DNA of 64,000 bases from Microbulbifer hainanensis (GTDB lineage Bacteria; Pseudomonadota; Gammaproteobacteria; Pseudomonadales; Cellvibrionaceae). Below the pieces are notes generated by a model. The model did not search any database. It was given only the letters and a program-made list of their open reading frames with translations, and was not told where the DNA came from. Positions within the stretch are counted from its first letter, which is position 1. Every line of letters begins with the position of its first letter. The stretch spans positions 1-64,000 of the forward strand of contig NZ_JACZCR010000003.1 in NCBI RefSeq assembly GCF_014904735.1, in the 5' to 3' direction. The position numbers and the translations under genes are program-made. Shown here in pieces: positions 54,060 to 63,268 of the stretch.

Positions 54060-55032
54060 GTTGACAATGAGCGAAGCGCTCAACCTTGCCCTGCGCGAAG
54101 CCATGGACGGGGATGACGACATTATCACGCTCGGCGAAGACGTCGGCGTGAACGGCGGCGTATTCCGCATTACCGACGGCTTGCTCGACCGCTTCGGCGA
54201 CAAGCGCGTCCTCGATACCCCGGTGGCAGAAACCGGCATCGCCGGCATGGCTATCGGACTGGCCATATACGGGCTCAAACCGGTTTGTGAGATACAGTTT
54301 TCGGGTTTCAGTTACATGGCCTTCAACCAGATAGAAGCGCACGCGTCACGCATGCGCTGGCGCTCCCGCGGGCGATTCCACGTGCCGATTGTATTTCGCA
54401 TGCCGTTTGGCGCGGGCGTGCACGCCCTGGAACACCACTCCGAGAGCAAGGAAACGATCTATGCGCACATTCCGGGCCTGAAGATGGTCATTCCCTCCGG
54501 TCCGCGCAACGCCCGCGCATTACTGATCAGCGCCATCCGCGATCCGGATCCGGTCATATTCTTCGAACACAAGGCGTTGTACCGGGCGTTTCGCGAGGAA
54601 GTTCCCGACGAAGAAGAAACTCTGCCCCTCGGCGAGTCCCGCACCGCCCGAGAAGGCACGGACCTGACCATAGTGGCCTACGGGGCCATGTTGCACCGGG
54701 CGCTGGAGGCCGCAGAAAAGCTGGCAAAGGAGGATGGCGCGGAGGCGGAAGTCATCGACCTTATCAGTCTCTCCCCACTCGACGACAGCCGCTTCACCGA
54801 GTCGGTCCGCCGCACCGGGCGAATGGTGGTGGTCCATGAAGCTCACCGGAGCTTTGGCCCCGCCGCCGAGATCATCACGCGCCTGATGGAAAAATCTTTC
54901 TACTACCTGGAGGCGCCGGTGGAGCGGATCACCGGATACGACATCCAGGTTCCCTACTTCGCCCGAGAACAGGATTACCTGCCCAGCGTTGAACGCATTC
55001 TGGACGGATGCCGCCGCGCGCTGAATACCTAG
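54052..55032 (+). CDS. 2-oxoacid (pyruvate-type) dehydrogenase E1 beta subunit
   Basis: The 326-residue protein shows TMSEALNLALREAMDGDDDI, GEDVGVNGGVFRITDGL, VAETGIAGMAIGLAIYGLKP and HHSESKETIYAHIPGLKMVI, all typical of transketolase-like E1 beta subunits. It pairs with E1 alpha to form the heterotetramer and supplies part of the thiamine site. The ATG at 54052 lies inside the end of the E1 alpha gene; a longer frame to 53965 is not family-like. E2 starts 33 bp after its stop. Confidence 0.92.
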   Translation: MAELTMSEALNLALREAMDGDDDIITLGEDVGVNGGVFRITDGLLDRFGDKRVLDTPVAETGIAGMAIGLAIYGLKPVCEIQFSGFSYMAFNQIEAHASRMRWRSRGRFHVPIVFRMPFGAGVHALEHHSESKETIYAHIPGLKMVIPSGPRNARALLISAIRDPDPVIFFEHKALYRAFREEVPDEEETLPLGESRTAREGTDLTIVAYGAMLHRALEAAEKLAKEDGAEAEVIDLISLSPLDDSRFTESVRRTGRMVVVHEAHRSFGPAAEIITRLMEKSFYYLEAPVERITGYDIQVPYFAREQDYLPSVERILDGCRRALNT

Positions 55033-55064
55033 CGCAGGAAATACACCGAAAGGAGCATATCCCT

Positions 55065-56582
55065 ATGGCCCGTGAGTTTCGATTGAAGGATCCGGGAGAG
55101 GGCGTTCACGAAGTCGAGATCATCGAGCTGCACGTGAAATCCGGTGATACGGTCGCGGACGGCGACGACCTCGTGTCGGTAGAGAGCGATAAGGCGGCGA
55201 TTGACATTCCGGCGCCCTTCGACGGTACGATCGAGGACATCAGCGTAAAGGAAGGTGACACGGTACGCGTCGGCGACGTACTCATGACCTATCGCGAAAA
55301 GGGCGAAAGTCCATCGGAGGACACAGGCAAAGCCGAGCGTGACAAATCCGAACCGGAGACTGCAGAGCCCGATGCAGAAAAGGGGAAGTCACAACATTCG
55401 GAAAAGAAGGACAAAGAAAAAAAGGAACAGGAGAAAGAAAAGAAAAAGGAAATAGAAAAGAAAGATAAGGAGAAGGAGAAGGAGAAGGAGAAGGAGAAGG
55501 AGAAGGAGAAGGAGAAGGAGAAGGAGAAGGAGAAGGAGAAGGAGAAGGAGAAGGAGAAGGCAAAAAAGAAAGAGAAAAAAAGGCAAGAGAAAAAGCAGGA
55601 AAAAGCCGTACAAACTAAAGAAGAGCGATCCCGAGCTGAATCAACAGAAGCCCGGTCGCAGTATGGGCGCCCCGCCCCGGCCTCACCGGCGACACGCCGC
55701 GTGGCGCGGGAGTTGGGTGTTAACCTGCACCAGGTCGAGGCCACCGGCCCCGAGGGCCGAGTCACCACTGAAGACGTCCAGGCATTTGCCGAAGATAAGG
55801 ATAAGCAGCAGGCCGGTCGTGGTTCCGCGCGCCGCGAGACTCCTGAGCTGCCCGACTTCGAGCAGTGGGGGCCGATTCAACGTAAAAAACTGCGCTCGAT
55901 ACGGCGTGCGACAGCGCGTCAGGTTGCGCGGGCCTGGTCACAGATTCCCCACGCCACCCATCACGACAGCATTGATATCACGGCGCTGGAACAGTTCCGC
56001 CAGAAGCACAAGGGCATAGTGGAAAACGAGGGCGGCAAGCTCACCCTGACCGCGCTATTGATCAAAGCGATTGCGGTATTACTGCGCGAGTTTCCCCGCT
56101 TCAATGCCAGTCTGGATACTGAAAGCGATGAAATCATACTCAAGGAGTATTACCACATCGGCGTCGCCGTGCAGACCGACCGTGGCCTGATGGTACCGGT
56201 GTTGCGAGACGTGGAACGCAAGAGTCTTTTCGAGATTGCTATTGCGCTGACTGAATTGGCACAACGCACCCGAGCCGGGGAGGCTTCCCAGGACGACCTG
56301 AGCGGCAGCACCTTTACCCTGACCAATCCCGGGCCGCTTGGCGGCGCAGGATTCGAGCCTATTATCAATTACCCTGAAGCAGCAATTCTGGGGATGGGCA
56401 AGGCGCAATTACAGCCCACTGTGCAGGGTACGCTGGAAGATTACGATATCTTGCCTCGACTGATGCTACCGATCACCCTGGCATACGATCACCGCCTCAA
56501 TGACGGCGCAGATGCTGTCGAGTTCATGGATCGACTCAAGACACTATTGGGCGATCCAGGCCAATTCATGCTTTCGATATAG
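55065..56582 (+). CDS. 2-oxoacid dehydrogenase E2 (dihydrolipoamide acyltransferase) with Lys-Glu repeat linker
   Basis: The 505-residue protein has a lipoyl domain (1-78, lipoyl Lys43 in VESDKAAIDIP). A very long charged linker follows (about 80-195), including (Lys-Glu)15-Lys at residues 135-165. A peripheral subunit-binding domain (about 203-242, ASPATRRVARELGVNLHQVE) and a C-terminal acyltransferase domain ending with the catalytic DHRLNDG complete the protein. Normal E2 linkers are Ala/Pro-rich and flexible; this one would be a charged, probably helical rod. AAAGGAG at 55050 selects the ATG at 55065. No E3 gene is present, so a distant lipoamide dehydrogenase must serve. Confidence 0.93.
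   Translation: MAREFRLKDPGEGVHEVEIIELHVKSGDTVADGDDLVSVESDKAAIDIPAPFDGTIEDISVKEGDTVRVGDVLMTYREKGESPSEDTGKAERDKSEPETAEPDAEKGKSQHSEKKDKEKKEQEKEKKKEIEKKDKEKEKEKEKEKEKEKEKEKEKEKEKEKEKEKAKKKEKKRQEKKQEKAVQTKEERSRAESTEARSQYGRPAPASPATRRVARELGVNLHQVEATGPEGRVTTEDVQAFAEDKDKQQAGRGSARRETPELPDFEQWGPIQRKKLRSIRRATARQVARAWSQIPHATHHDSIDITALEQFRQKHKGIVENEGGKLTLTALLIKAIAVLLREFPRFNASLDTESDEIILKEYYHIGVAVQTDRGLMVPVLRDVERKSLFEIAIALTELAQRTRAGEASQDDLSGSTFTLTNPGPLGGAGFEPIINYPEAAILGMGKAQLQPTVQGTLEDYDILPRLMLPITLAYDHRLNDGADAVEFMDRLKTLLGDPGQFMLSI
55467..55559 (+). repeat. AAGGAG microsatellite inside the E2 gene
   Basis: Fifteen and a half perfect tandem copies of the hexamer AAGGAG (31 codons alternating Lys-Glu). Because the unit is two codons, copy-number change keeps the reading frame and alters only linker length. 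Confidence 0.95.
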
Positions 56583-56714
56583 ACTATAAGGCCCGTGCGA
56601 CGGGATCTCATTGCGGCGCCCCCGCGGAGGGTATTGAACCGCTCGCGGTTCGCTGGACATAAGCTTTGGTGACATGTGCCGGCCAATTTTGGCGCTTAAG
56701 AAAAATACGATTTC

Positions 56715-58571
56715 CTAGCCGGCTGAAACATCGCCGGGCGCCAATGGAGCGCCATCTGCGGACTTTTCCGCTGCTTCCTCCGGCGCGATCAGGCTGACAA
56801 TCTGCCAGTCGGCCCCAAGCGCAATTTCGTGTGAGGTCGTATAGATATGAATTTTGCCCTGCGGGTCCACCGCATAGAGTCGCGTGGCGCGGTTGCCGTA
56901 GGTTTCCCGGTAATCCTCGATGGTGAAGGCTTCCGTGATGCGCGTGGTCCTGATCGTTGCACCTTTCGCTACCAGGCTGGCAAGGCGGCTATAGGTGGCG
57001 TTCTCAGAAAAGAGTTCCAGTTTTTTCGCGTACTCTTCCGACACCTGGTGACTGGCCCGCCCCTCCTGCGTACCGGGACTGAGACCGAGCACCGAGCCCT
57101 TGTCGAGTAAGTGCTCGAAGTGATAGGTCACCAACGGGTTGAGTTGCTTGTAGGGGGACAGCACCAGCACCTTGCCAACCGCAGAGAGATCCATGGTCAG
57201 GCTGGCATGCTCCGAGATCGGATTGCCGTAGTAAGTGGGGATATTTTCCATACGCGCCTCGCGTATGGCGTCCCAATTGGTATCCGCAACGATCACGGGC
57301 ACGTCCTTGCCCATCAGGTCCTTCGCCAGCATACGCGCAAACCTGCCGCCGCCGAAGATCAGGTAACCGTTGGGAAAGCGGGCACGGACGCCCAGCAGTT
57401 TGGCAACGCCCTTGGCGGTCAGGCTCTGGAAGACGACGGTGACGATAATCACCAGAAACACCATCGGCACCAGCAGTTGCGATTTCGGCAGTCCCAGCGC
57501 ATCCAGCTTCAGCGCAAACAGAGCGGAAACCGCAGCGGCCACAATACCGCGAGGCGCAATCCAGCTGAGCATCGCCAACTCGCGCCAGCTCAACCCCGAC
57601 CCTGGCGATGACAGGAACACCGATAGCGGCCGGGCAACAAACATGATCGCCGCCAACACCAATAACGCCCCCCAGCCCAAATTGACGAGGGTGAAGAATT
57701 CCACGCGCGCCGCCAGCAGGATAAACAGCGCCGAAATAAGCAATACGCTGAGGGTTTCCTTGAACTCGAGAATGTCATCGACATCCAGGTTCTTCATGTT
57801 GGCCATCCAGATGCCCATCACAGTCACCGTGAGCAGGCCGGATTCATGGGCCATCAGATCCGAAGCGGCGTAAGCGCCGAGCATCAGGGTGAGCACTGTG
57901 GTATTGCGCAGGTAGTGCGGCACCCAGTTGTTCCTGAGCAGCGTGCCGAGGAACACGCCCATCAGTGAGCCGAGCCCAAAACCGATCGCCACCACCTTCA
58001 GGAAAATCAGCAAGGTATGCTCGACGGCATCGTGCGAAGCGACCAGGTACTCGTATACAAGTACCGCCAGCAGCGCGCCGATGGGGTCGATGACAATGCC
58101 CTCCCAGCGCAGGATGTTGGAGATACGGGTATTGGGGCGCACCGAACGCAACATCGGCACGATAACCGTCGGTCCGGTGACTGTGACAATGGCACCGAAC
58201 AGCGCCGCCAGTTGCATGGGCATGCCGAGCACATAGTAGGCGGCCGGCGTGGCGACCAGCCAGGTCACCAGAGCACCCAGCGTGCACAGATTGCGTACCA
58301 TGATGCCGTGCCCGGCGAGATCGGAAAGCTTCAGCGTCAGCGCCCCCTCGAACAGGATAATCGCGACGGCCAGTGACACGAGCGGGAAAAGCAGGTCACC
58401 GAACAGCGCATCGGGGTCCAGTACCCCAGTCATCGGCCCCAGTGCGATCCCCGCCAGCAGCAGGGGCAGGATCGCCGGCAGCTTGAGCATAAAAGCCAGG
58501 TACTGACACGCAATCGAGACGATTCCCACCATCACCAGCAGCGCCATTGGGTTCGAGAGGATTTCTGCCAT
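56715..58571 (-). CDS. CPA1-type cation:proton antiporter with TrkA-N domain
   Basis: The 618-residue protein has about 12-13 membrane helices (residues 1-390) with the exchanger features ILFEGALTLKLSDL and GIVIDPIGALLAVLVYEYL. A cytoplasmic RCK/TrkA-N domain follows (YLIFGGGRFARMLAKDLMGK) and then a C-terminal tail. It probably exchanges Na+ or K+ for H+ under nucleotide control. It is convergent with the E2 gene (132 bp apart). A decayed copy of its 3' end lies on the other side of the dehydrogenase operon. Confidence 0.9.
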   Translation of the reverse strand: MAEILSNPMALLVMVGIVSIACQYLAFMLKLPAILPLLLAGIALGPMTGVLDPDALFGDLLFPLVSLAVAIILFEGALTLKLSDLAGHGIMVRNLCTLGALVTWLVATPAAYYVLGMPMQLAALFGAIVTVTGPTVIVPMLRSVRPNTRISNILRWEGIVIDPIGALLAVLVYEYLVASHDAVEHTLLIFLKVVAIGFGLGSLMGVFLGTLLRNNWVPHYLRNTTVLTLMLGAYAASDLMAHESGLLTVTVMGIWMANMKNLDVDDILEFKETLSVLLISALFILLAARVEFFTLVNLGWGALLVLAAIMFVARPLSVFLSSPGSGLSWRELAMLSWIAPRGIVAAAVSALFALKLDALGLPKSQLLVPMVFLVIIVTVVFQSLTAKGVAKLLGVRARFPNGYLIFGGGRFARMLAKDLMGKDVPVIVADTNWDAIREARMENIPTYYGNPISEHASLTMDLSAVGKVLVLSPYKQLNPLVTYHFEHLLDKGSVLGLSPGTQEGRASHQVSEEYAKKLELFSENATYSRLASLVAKGATIRTTRITEAFTIEDYRETYGNRATRLYAVDPQGKIHIYTTSHEIALGADWQIVSLIAPEEAAEKSADGAPLAPGDVSAG

Positions 58572-58850
58572 AGTACGGGTGGGCCGATTGCTGTATGAAT
58601 TGAAGCGCCAGAGTATAAGTTAGTGAATCCCCCCGAAAATTCAATGACAGGGACATAGAGGCAGTGGCAACCGTATCTTCTGCCAACTAATGAGAAGCTT
58701 GTGGAAATTCGTTGTCGCCACAATCGACCAGAACGGCACAACAAATGGATGAAAAAGAAAATCTATCGCTGTGCACCGGATGAGAAATCAGACCGCGCTA
58801 CATTCGGGGTTTGTTGAGAAGCAGATCATTGTCAGGCCTATTCCCGCTCT
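58572..58850. other. Intergenic region antiporter-pobA
   Basis: About 280 bp upstream of the antiporter and downstream of pobA. Short frames here are not family-like. No terminator with a T tract was found for pobA. Confidence 0.45.
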
Positions 58851-60020
58851 CTACAAAGGCAAACCCACATAATTCTCTGCAATGGCGAGCTGGGCCGCCG
58901 GGGATGACGCAATGTAGTCCAGCTCCGCCACCTGCATGCGCCGGTCGAAGGGAGAGTCGTCGGGAAAGCGGTGTGTAAGGCACGTTAGCGACCAGGAAAA
59001 TCGCTCCGACTTCCACACCCGGGCAAGTGCTCGCGCGGAATAGGTTTCAATCCCCAGCGCATCTTTGCGCTTGAAAAAGCCGATCATCGCATCGGACAGG
59101 TAAACGATATCCGAGGCCGCCAGGTTCAGTCCCTTGGCGCCGGTCGGTGGCACTATGTGCGCGGCATCGCCGGCCAGAAACAGGCTGCCATGGCGCATTG
59201 GCTCGAATACATACGAACGCAGCGGTGCGATCGACTTCTCCAGAGCCGGCCCGCGGGTGATATTGCCGGCGACCTCTGCCCCCAGGCGCAAGGACAGTTC
59301 GTCCCATACCCGCTCGTCTGGCCAGTCTTCCACCCGCTCATCGATTGGCACCTGAATATAGTAGCGGCTGCGGGAATGGGAGCGCATGGACGCAAGGGCA
59401 AATCCCCGCGCGTGATTGGCGTAGACCAGCTCGTGCCGACAGGGTGGCACTTCTGCGAGCATCCCCAGCCATCCAAACGGATATACCCGCTCGAACTCCC
59501 GCCCTGCCCTCTGGGGAACCGACCGGCGTGACGGCCCGTGAAACCCATCGCAGCCCGCAATAAAATGCGCTTCCAGCCGCGCGCTCTCCCCGCCTTTGAC
59601 GAAAGTGACATAGGGTGTTTCAGTGGTGATTTCGTGGAGTTCCACATCCTCCACTTCCCACAAGACCTCCAGCCCTCGATCCGGCGCTGCGTCTAACAGG
59701 TCCCGGGTGACTTCTGTCTGCCCGTAGATCATCACCTGCTTGCCGGTGAGTTCCGCGATATCGATGTGAATCAGTCGCCCGCCGTCGGCAAGACAGAAGC
59801 CACTATGGAGCAGTCCTTCCGCGTGCATACGGCGGTTTATCCCGAGCTTGTCGAGAATGTCCATGGTGGTGCGCTCGAGCACGCCAGCGCGAATACGTCC
59901 TTCCACATGGGCACGGCTTTGACGCTCCAGGATCACACAGTCAATGTCCGCCTGGCGTAACAGGTGTCCCAGCATCAGCCCGGCGGGACCGGCCCCGATA
60001 ATCGCTACCTGGGTTTTCAT
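58851..60020 (-). CDS. pobA: 4-hydroxybenzoate 3-monooxygenase
   Basis: The 389-residue flavoprotein has the N-terminal FAD motif AIIGAGPAGLMLGHLLRQAD, RIRAGVLERTTMDILDKLG (substrate/FAD region of p-hydroxybenzoate hydroxylase), the DG motif FIAGCDGFHGPSRRSVP, and GDAAHIVPPTGAKGLNLAAS. It hydroxylates 4-hydroxybenzoate to protocatechuate with NAD(P)H and O2. The length matches the family (about 394). It is the most downstream gene of the cluster and feeds protocatechuate into the 4,5-cleavage enzymes encoded upstream. Confidence 0.96.
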   Translation of the reverse strand: MKTQVAIIGAGPAGLMLGHLLRQADIDCVILERQSRAHVEGRIRAGVLERTTMDILDKLGINRRMHAEGLLHSGFCLADGGRLIHIDIAELTGKQVMIYGQTEVTRDLLDAAPDRGLEVLWEVEDVELHEITTETPYVTFVKGGESARLEAHFIAGCDGFHGPSRRSVPQRAGREFERVYPFGWLGMLAEVPPCRHELVYANHARGFALASMRSHSRSRYYIQVPIDERVEDWPDERVWDELSLRLGAEVAGNITRGPALEKSIAPLRSYVFEPMRHGSLFLAGDAAHIVPPTGAKGLNLAASDIVYLSDAMIGFFKRKDALGIETYSARALARVWKSERFSWSLTCLTHRFPDDSPFDRRMQVAELDYIASSPAAQLAIAENYVGLPL

Positions 60021-60159
60021 GCGACCTCCATCACCTTGTATTTATCATCGAGGTGGTCTCACTGCTGACAGATATTCGCGTTTTTTGGCGACAGTCACTC
60101 CAGCGCCAGCTCGGCATCCGCAACTGACCGATAGCGCGCAACGATATCGCTGACTCCAG

Positions 60160-61104
60160 TTACCCTGAAAGCTGCTGCTCGAGCTGGTGCAGCACGCGGT
60201 AACAGGACAACACCCCGGCCACGCTGGCATTCGGTTCGCGCCCTTCCTGGATCGCCGCGAAGAATTCGCGATCCTGCAGCTCGATGCCATTCATGGATAC
60301 GTCAATCTGTGAAACATCTACCGCGTTTTCGCGGCCGTCGACCAGATCGTCATAACGGGCGATATAGGTACCGTTATCGCAGATATAGCGAAAGAAGGTT
60401 CCCAGCGGGCCGTCGTTGTTGAACGACAGAGACAGCGTGCAGAGGGCTCCATTGGCAGCTTTCAGCTGGATAGACATGTCCATGGCAATACCCAGCTGCG
60501 GATGAACCGGCCCCTGGACGGCATTGGCCTGCACAACTTCGGCACCGGCCTGGTACTGGAATAAGTCGACCGTGTGAGCGGCGTGGTGCCACAGCAGGTG
60601 ATCGGTCCAGGAGCGCGGTTCTCCGGCGGCGTTGATATTCTTGCGGCGGAAGAAATAAGTCTGCACGTCCATCTGCTGGATATTCAGCTCACCGGCCTCG
60701 ATGCGACGGTGAATCCACTGGTGCGAGGGATTGAAACGGCGGGTGTGCCCGACCATACACACCAGGCCGCACTCGCGCTGCTTGGCGGCCACCGCCATCG
60801 TATCCTCCCAACTGTCTGCCAGCGGAATTTCCACCTGTACGTGGACGCCCGCATCCATGCACTGAATAGCCTGGGCTGCGTGTAGCTGCGTGGGCGTGCA
60901 GAGTATCGCCGCATCGATACCGGGCAGTGCCAGCGCGTCGCCCAGTTCGGTAAAAACATGGGAGATACCGTATTCATCGGCGATTTTCTGCGTGGGTTCC
61001 AGGCGACGCCCCACCAGCGCGACAACTTCGACACCATCGATATTTTTCAGACCATCCAGGTGTTTCTTCCCGAACGCACCCGCGCCCGCAACGATTATTT
61101 TCAT
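60160..61104 (-). CDS. ligC: 4-carboxy-2-hydroxymuconate-6-semialdehyde dehydrogenase
   Basis: The 314-residue Gfo/Idh/MocA-type dehydrogenase has a Rossmann motif (IIVAGAGAFGKKHLDGLKNI) and VQVEIPLADS at the position of the family EKP motif. The segments SWTDHLLWHHAAHTVDLFQY and GHTRRFNPSHQWIH are typical of LigC. It oxidises the cyclic hemiacetal of the ring-cleavage product to 2-pyrone-4,6-dicarboxylate. The position directly after ligB, and a length matching Sphingobium LigC (about 315), support the call. Confidence 0.92.
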   Translation of the reverse strand: MKIIVAGAGAFGKKHLDGLKNIDGVEVVALVGRRLEPTQKIADEYGISHVFTELGDALALPGIDAAILCTPTQLHAAQAIQCMDAGVHVQVEIPLADSWEDTMAVAAKQRECGLVCMVGHTRRFNPSHQWIHRRIEAGELNIQQMDVQTYFFRRKNINAAGEPRSWTDHLLWHHAAHTVDLFQYQAGAEVVQANAVQGPVHPQLGIAMDMSIQLKAANGALCTLSLSFNNDGPLGTFFRYICDNGTYIARYDDLVDGRENAVDVSQIDVSMNGIELQDREFFAAIQEGREPNASVAGVLSCYRVLHQLEQQLSG

Positions 61105-61116
61105 AGTCGTCTCCAG

Positions 61117-61956
<840 letters not shown>

Positions 61957-63261
61957 TTACTTGCCCTCTTCCCTGCTCGCCGGATACAGGTTGCCTCCCG
62001 GGTGCCGACCACCCTGCTGCATCATCTGGGCGTACTCATCCTGAGAGAGACCTGTCATGGTCGCCGCTGCATACTGGAAGCTGAGTCCGTCCGTGGAGAA
62101 AATTTTGGCCAGGAAGTAAATATTGCCACCGAGGGCAATCATGCGGTTGTAATCCCGGTCGATTACCGCCTGCTTTTGGGCTTCGCTCATTGGCCACTGA
62201 TCGAGATAGGCCCTCTCATCTTCCTTAAACCGCTCCCGGTTCTGCGCCTTCATCAGCGACATACAGAATTGGTTCAGCTGGTAGCCGATACGCCCCATAT
62301 CCTGGTCGAAAATGGTGGTACCGGGAATATCCGCATAGGGCTTTCGCTGCGACATTCCATCCTTCCGGTCAATTCGCGCGTCCGCTTCCTCGGGCCAGTA
62401 AAGGCGCATCGGGTTTTCCACTAACAGCTTGTGCTGCAACGCGGTGGTCACCGCAATGCGCGGAATAAAGTCCACCAGCAGCCCCTCGTCTGGCGTGTGT
62501 GACGCCATGTTCGGATGTGGCCAGTCCGTGCCCCACAGCACCCGATCCGGGAAAGACTCCACGACCTTCCTCGCAAAGGGCACCACGTCGTCATAGCGAT
62601 AGCTCTGTTGCCTGGTGAGCCGCTCAGGGCAGCTCACCTTGCACCAGAAATTTTCATGTTCATGCAGCAGGCGCAGGAACAGCGTGAATTCCTCACCATC
62701 CACCGGCTTGCTGACGTCCGGGCGCCCCATATGATCCACGACTACGGTAGAGGGCAGCGAGGTGAAAAAATCGTAGTGCTCAGGCAGCTCACTGGCTTCG
62801 AAATAAATCACGATATGCCAGCCCAGGGGGGCTATTTTGGCCGAGATCTCCGCCAGGGCGTCGTAGGGTAGCTTGTCCACCAGTCGCTTGACGAAATTGA
62901 AACGCACGCCGCGAACACCGGCCTGGTGCAGCGCCTGCAATTCGTCGTCACTCACGTCCTGTCGCACCGTGGCGACACCGCGGGCCAGACCATTGGCATC
63001 CTGCAGGGCATCAACCAGGGCGCGATTATCTGCGCCGTGACAGGTGGCCTGGACAATCACATTGCGACTAAAGCCGAGATGATCGCGCAGCGCCCAGAGT
63101 TTTTCCTTTGGTCCATCACAGGGGGTGTATTTACGCTCCGGGGCATAGGGGAACCGATCGCCCGGGCCGAAGACATGACAGTGGGCATCGACAGCACCCG
63201 GCGGAGCGACAAAGGTTGGTTTGCTAGGATTGGGGTGATAGACGCGCCAGCCGAAATCCAT
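61957..63261 (-). CDS. Fusion of 2-pyrone-4,6-dicarboxylate lactonase (LigI) and protocatechuate 4,5-dioxygenase alpha subunit (LigA)
   Basis: One reading frame encodes two enzymes. Residues to about 300 are LigI (amidohydrolase: GAVDAHCHVFGPGDRFPYAP, RNVIVQATCHGADNRALVDA, VVVDHMGRPDVSKP, VLWGTDWPHPNMASH, ending NPMRLYWPEEA). After a roughly 9-residue linker come about 130 residues of LigA (MSQRKPYADIPGTTIFDQD, NRERFKEDERAYLDQWPMSE, GGNIYFLAKIFSTDGLSFQY). An internal ATG at 62355 preceded by GGAAGG could also yield free LigA. The frame is open to a TTG at 63276; the ATG at 63261 is preferred. Confidence 0.9.
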   Translation of the reverse strand: MDFGWRVYHPNPSKPTFVAPPGAVDAHCHVFGPGDRFPYAPERKYTPCDGPKEKLWALRDHLGFSRNVIVQATCHGADNRALVDALQDANGLARGVATVRQDVSDDELQALHQAGVRGVRFNFVKRLVDKLPYDALAEISAKIAPLGWHIVIYFEASELPEHYDFFTSLPSTVVVDHMGRPDVSKPVDGEEFTLFLRLLHEHENFWCKVSCPERLTRQQSYRYDDVVPFARKVVESFPDRVLWGTDWPHPNMASHTPDEGLLVDFIPRIAVTTALQHKLLVENPMRLYWPEEADARIDRKDGMSQRKPYADIPGTTIFDQDMGRIGYQLNQFCMSLMKAQNRERFKEDERAYLDQWPMSEAQKQAVIDRDYNRMIALGGNIYFLAKIFSTDGLSFQYAAATMTGLSQDEYAQMMQQGGRHPGGNLYPASREEGK

Positions 63262-63268
63262 TGTGAAC

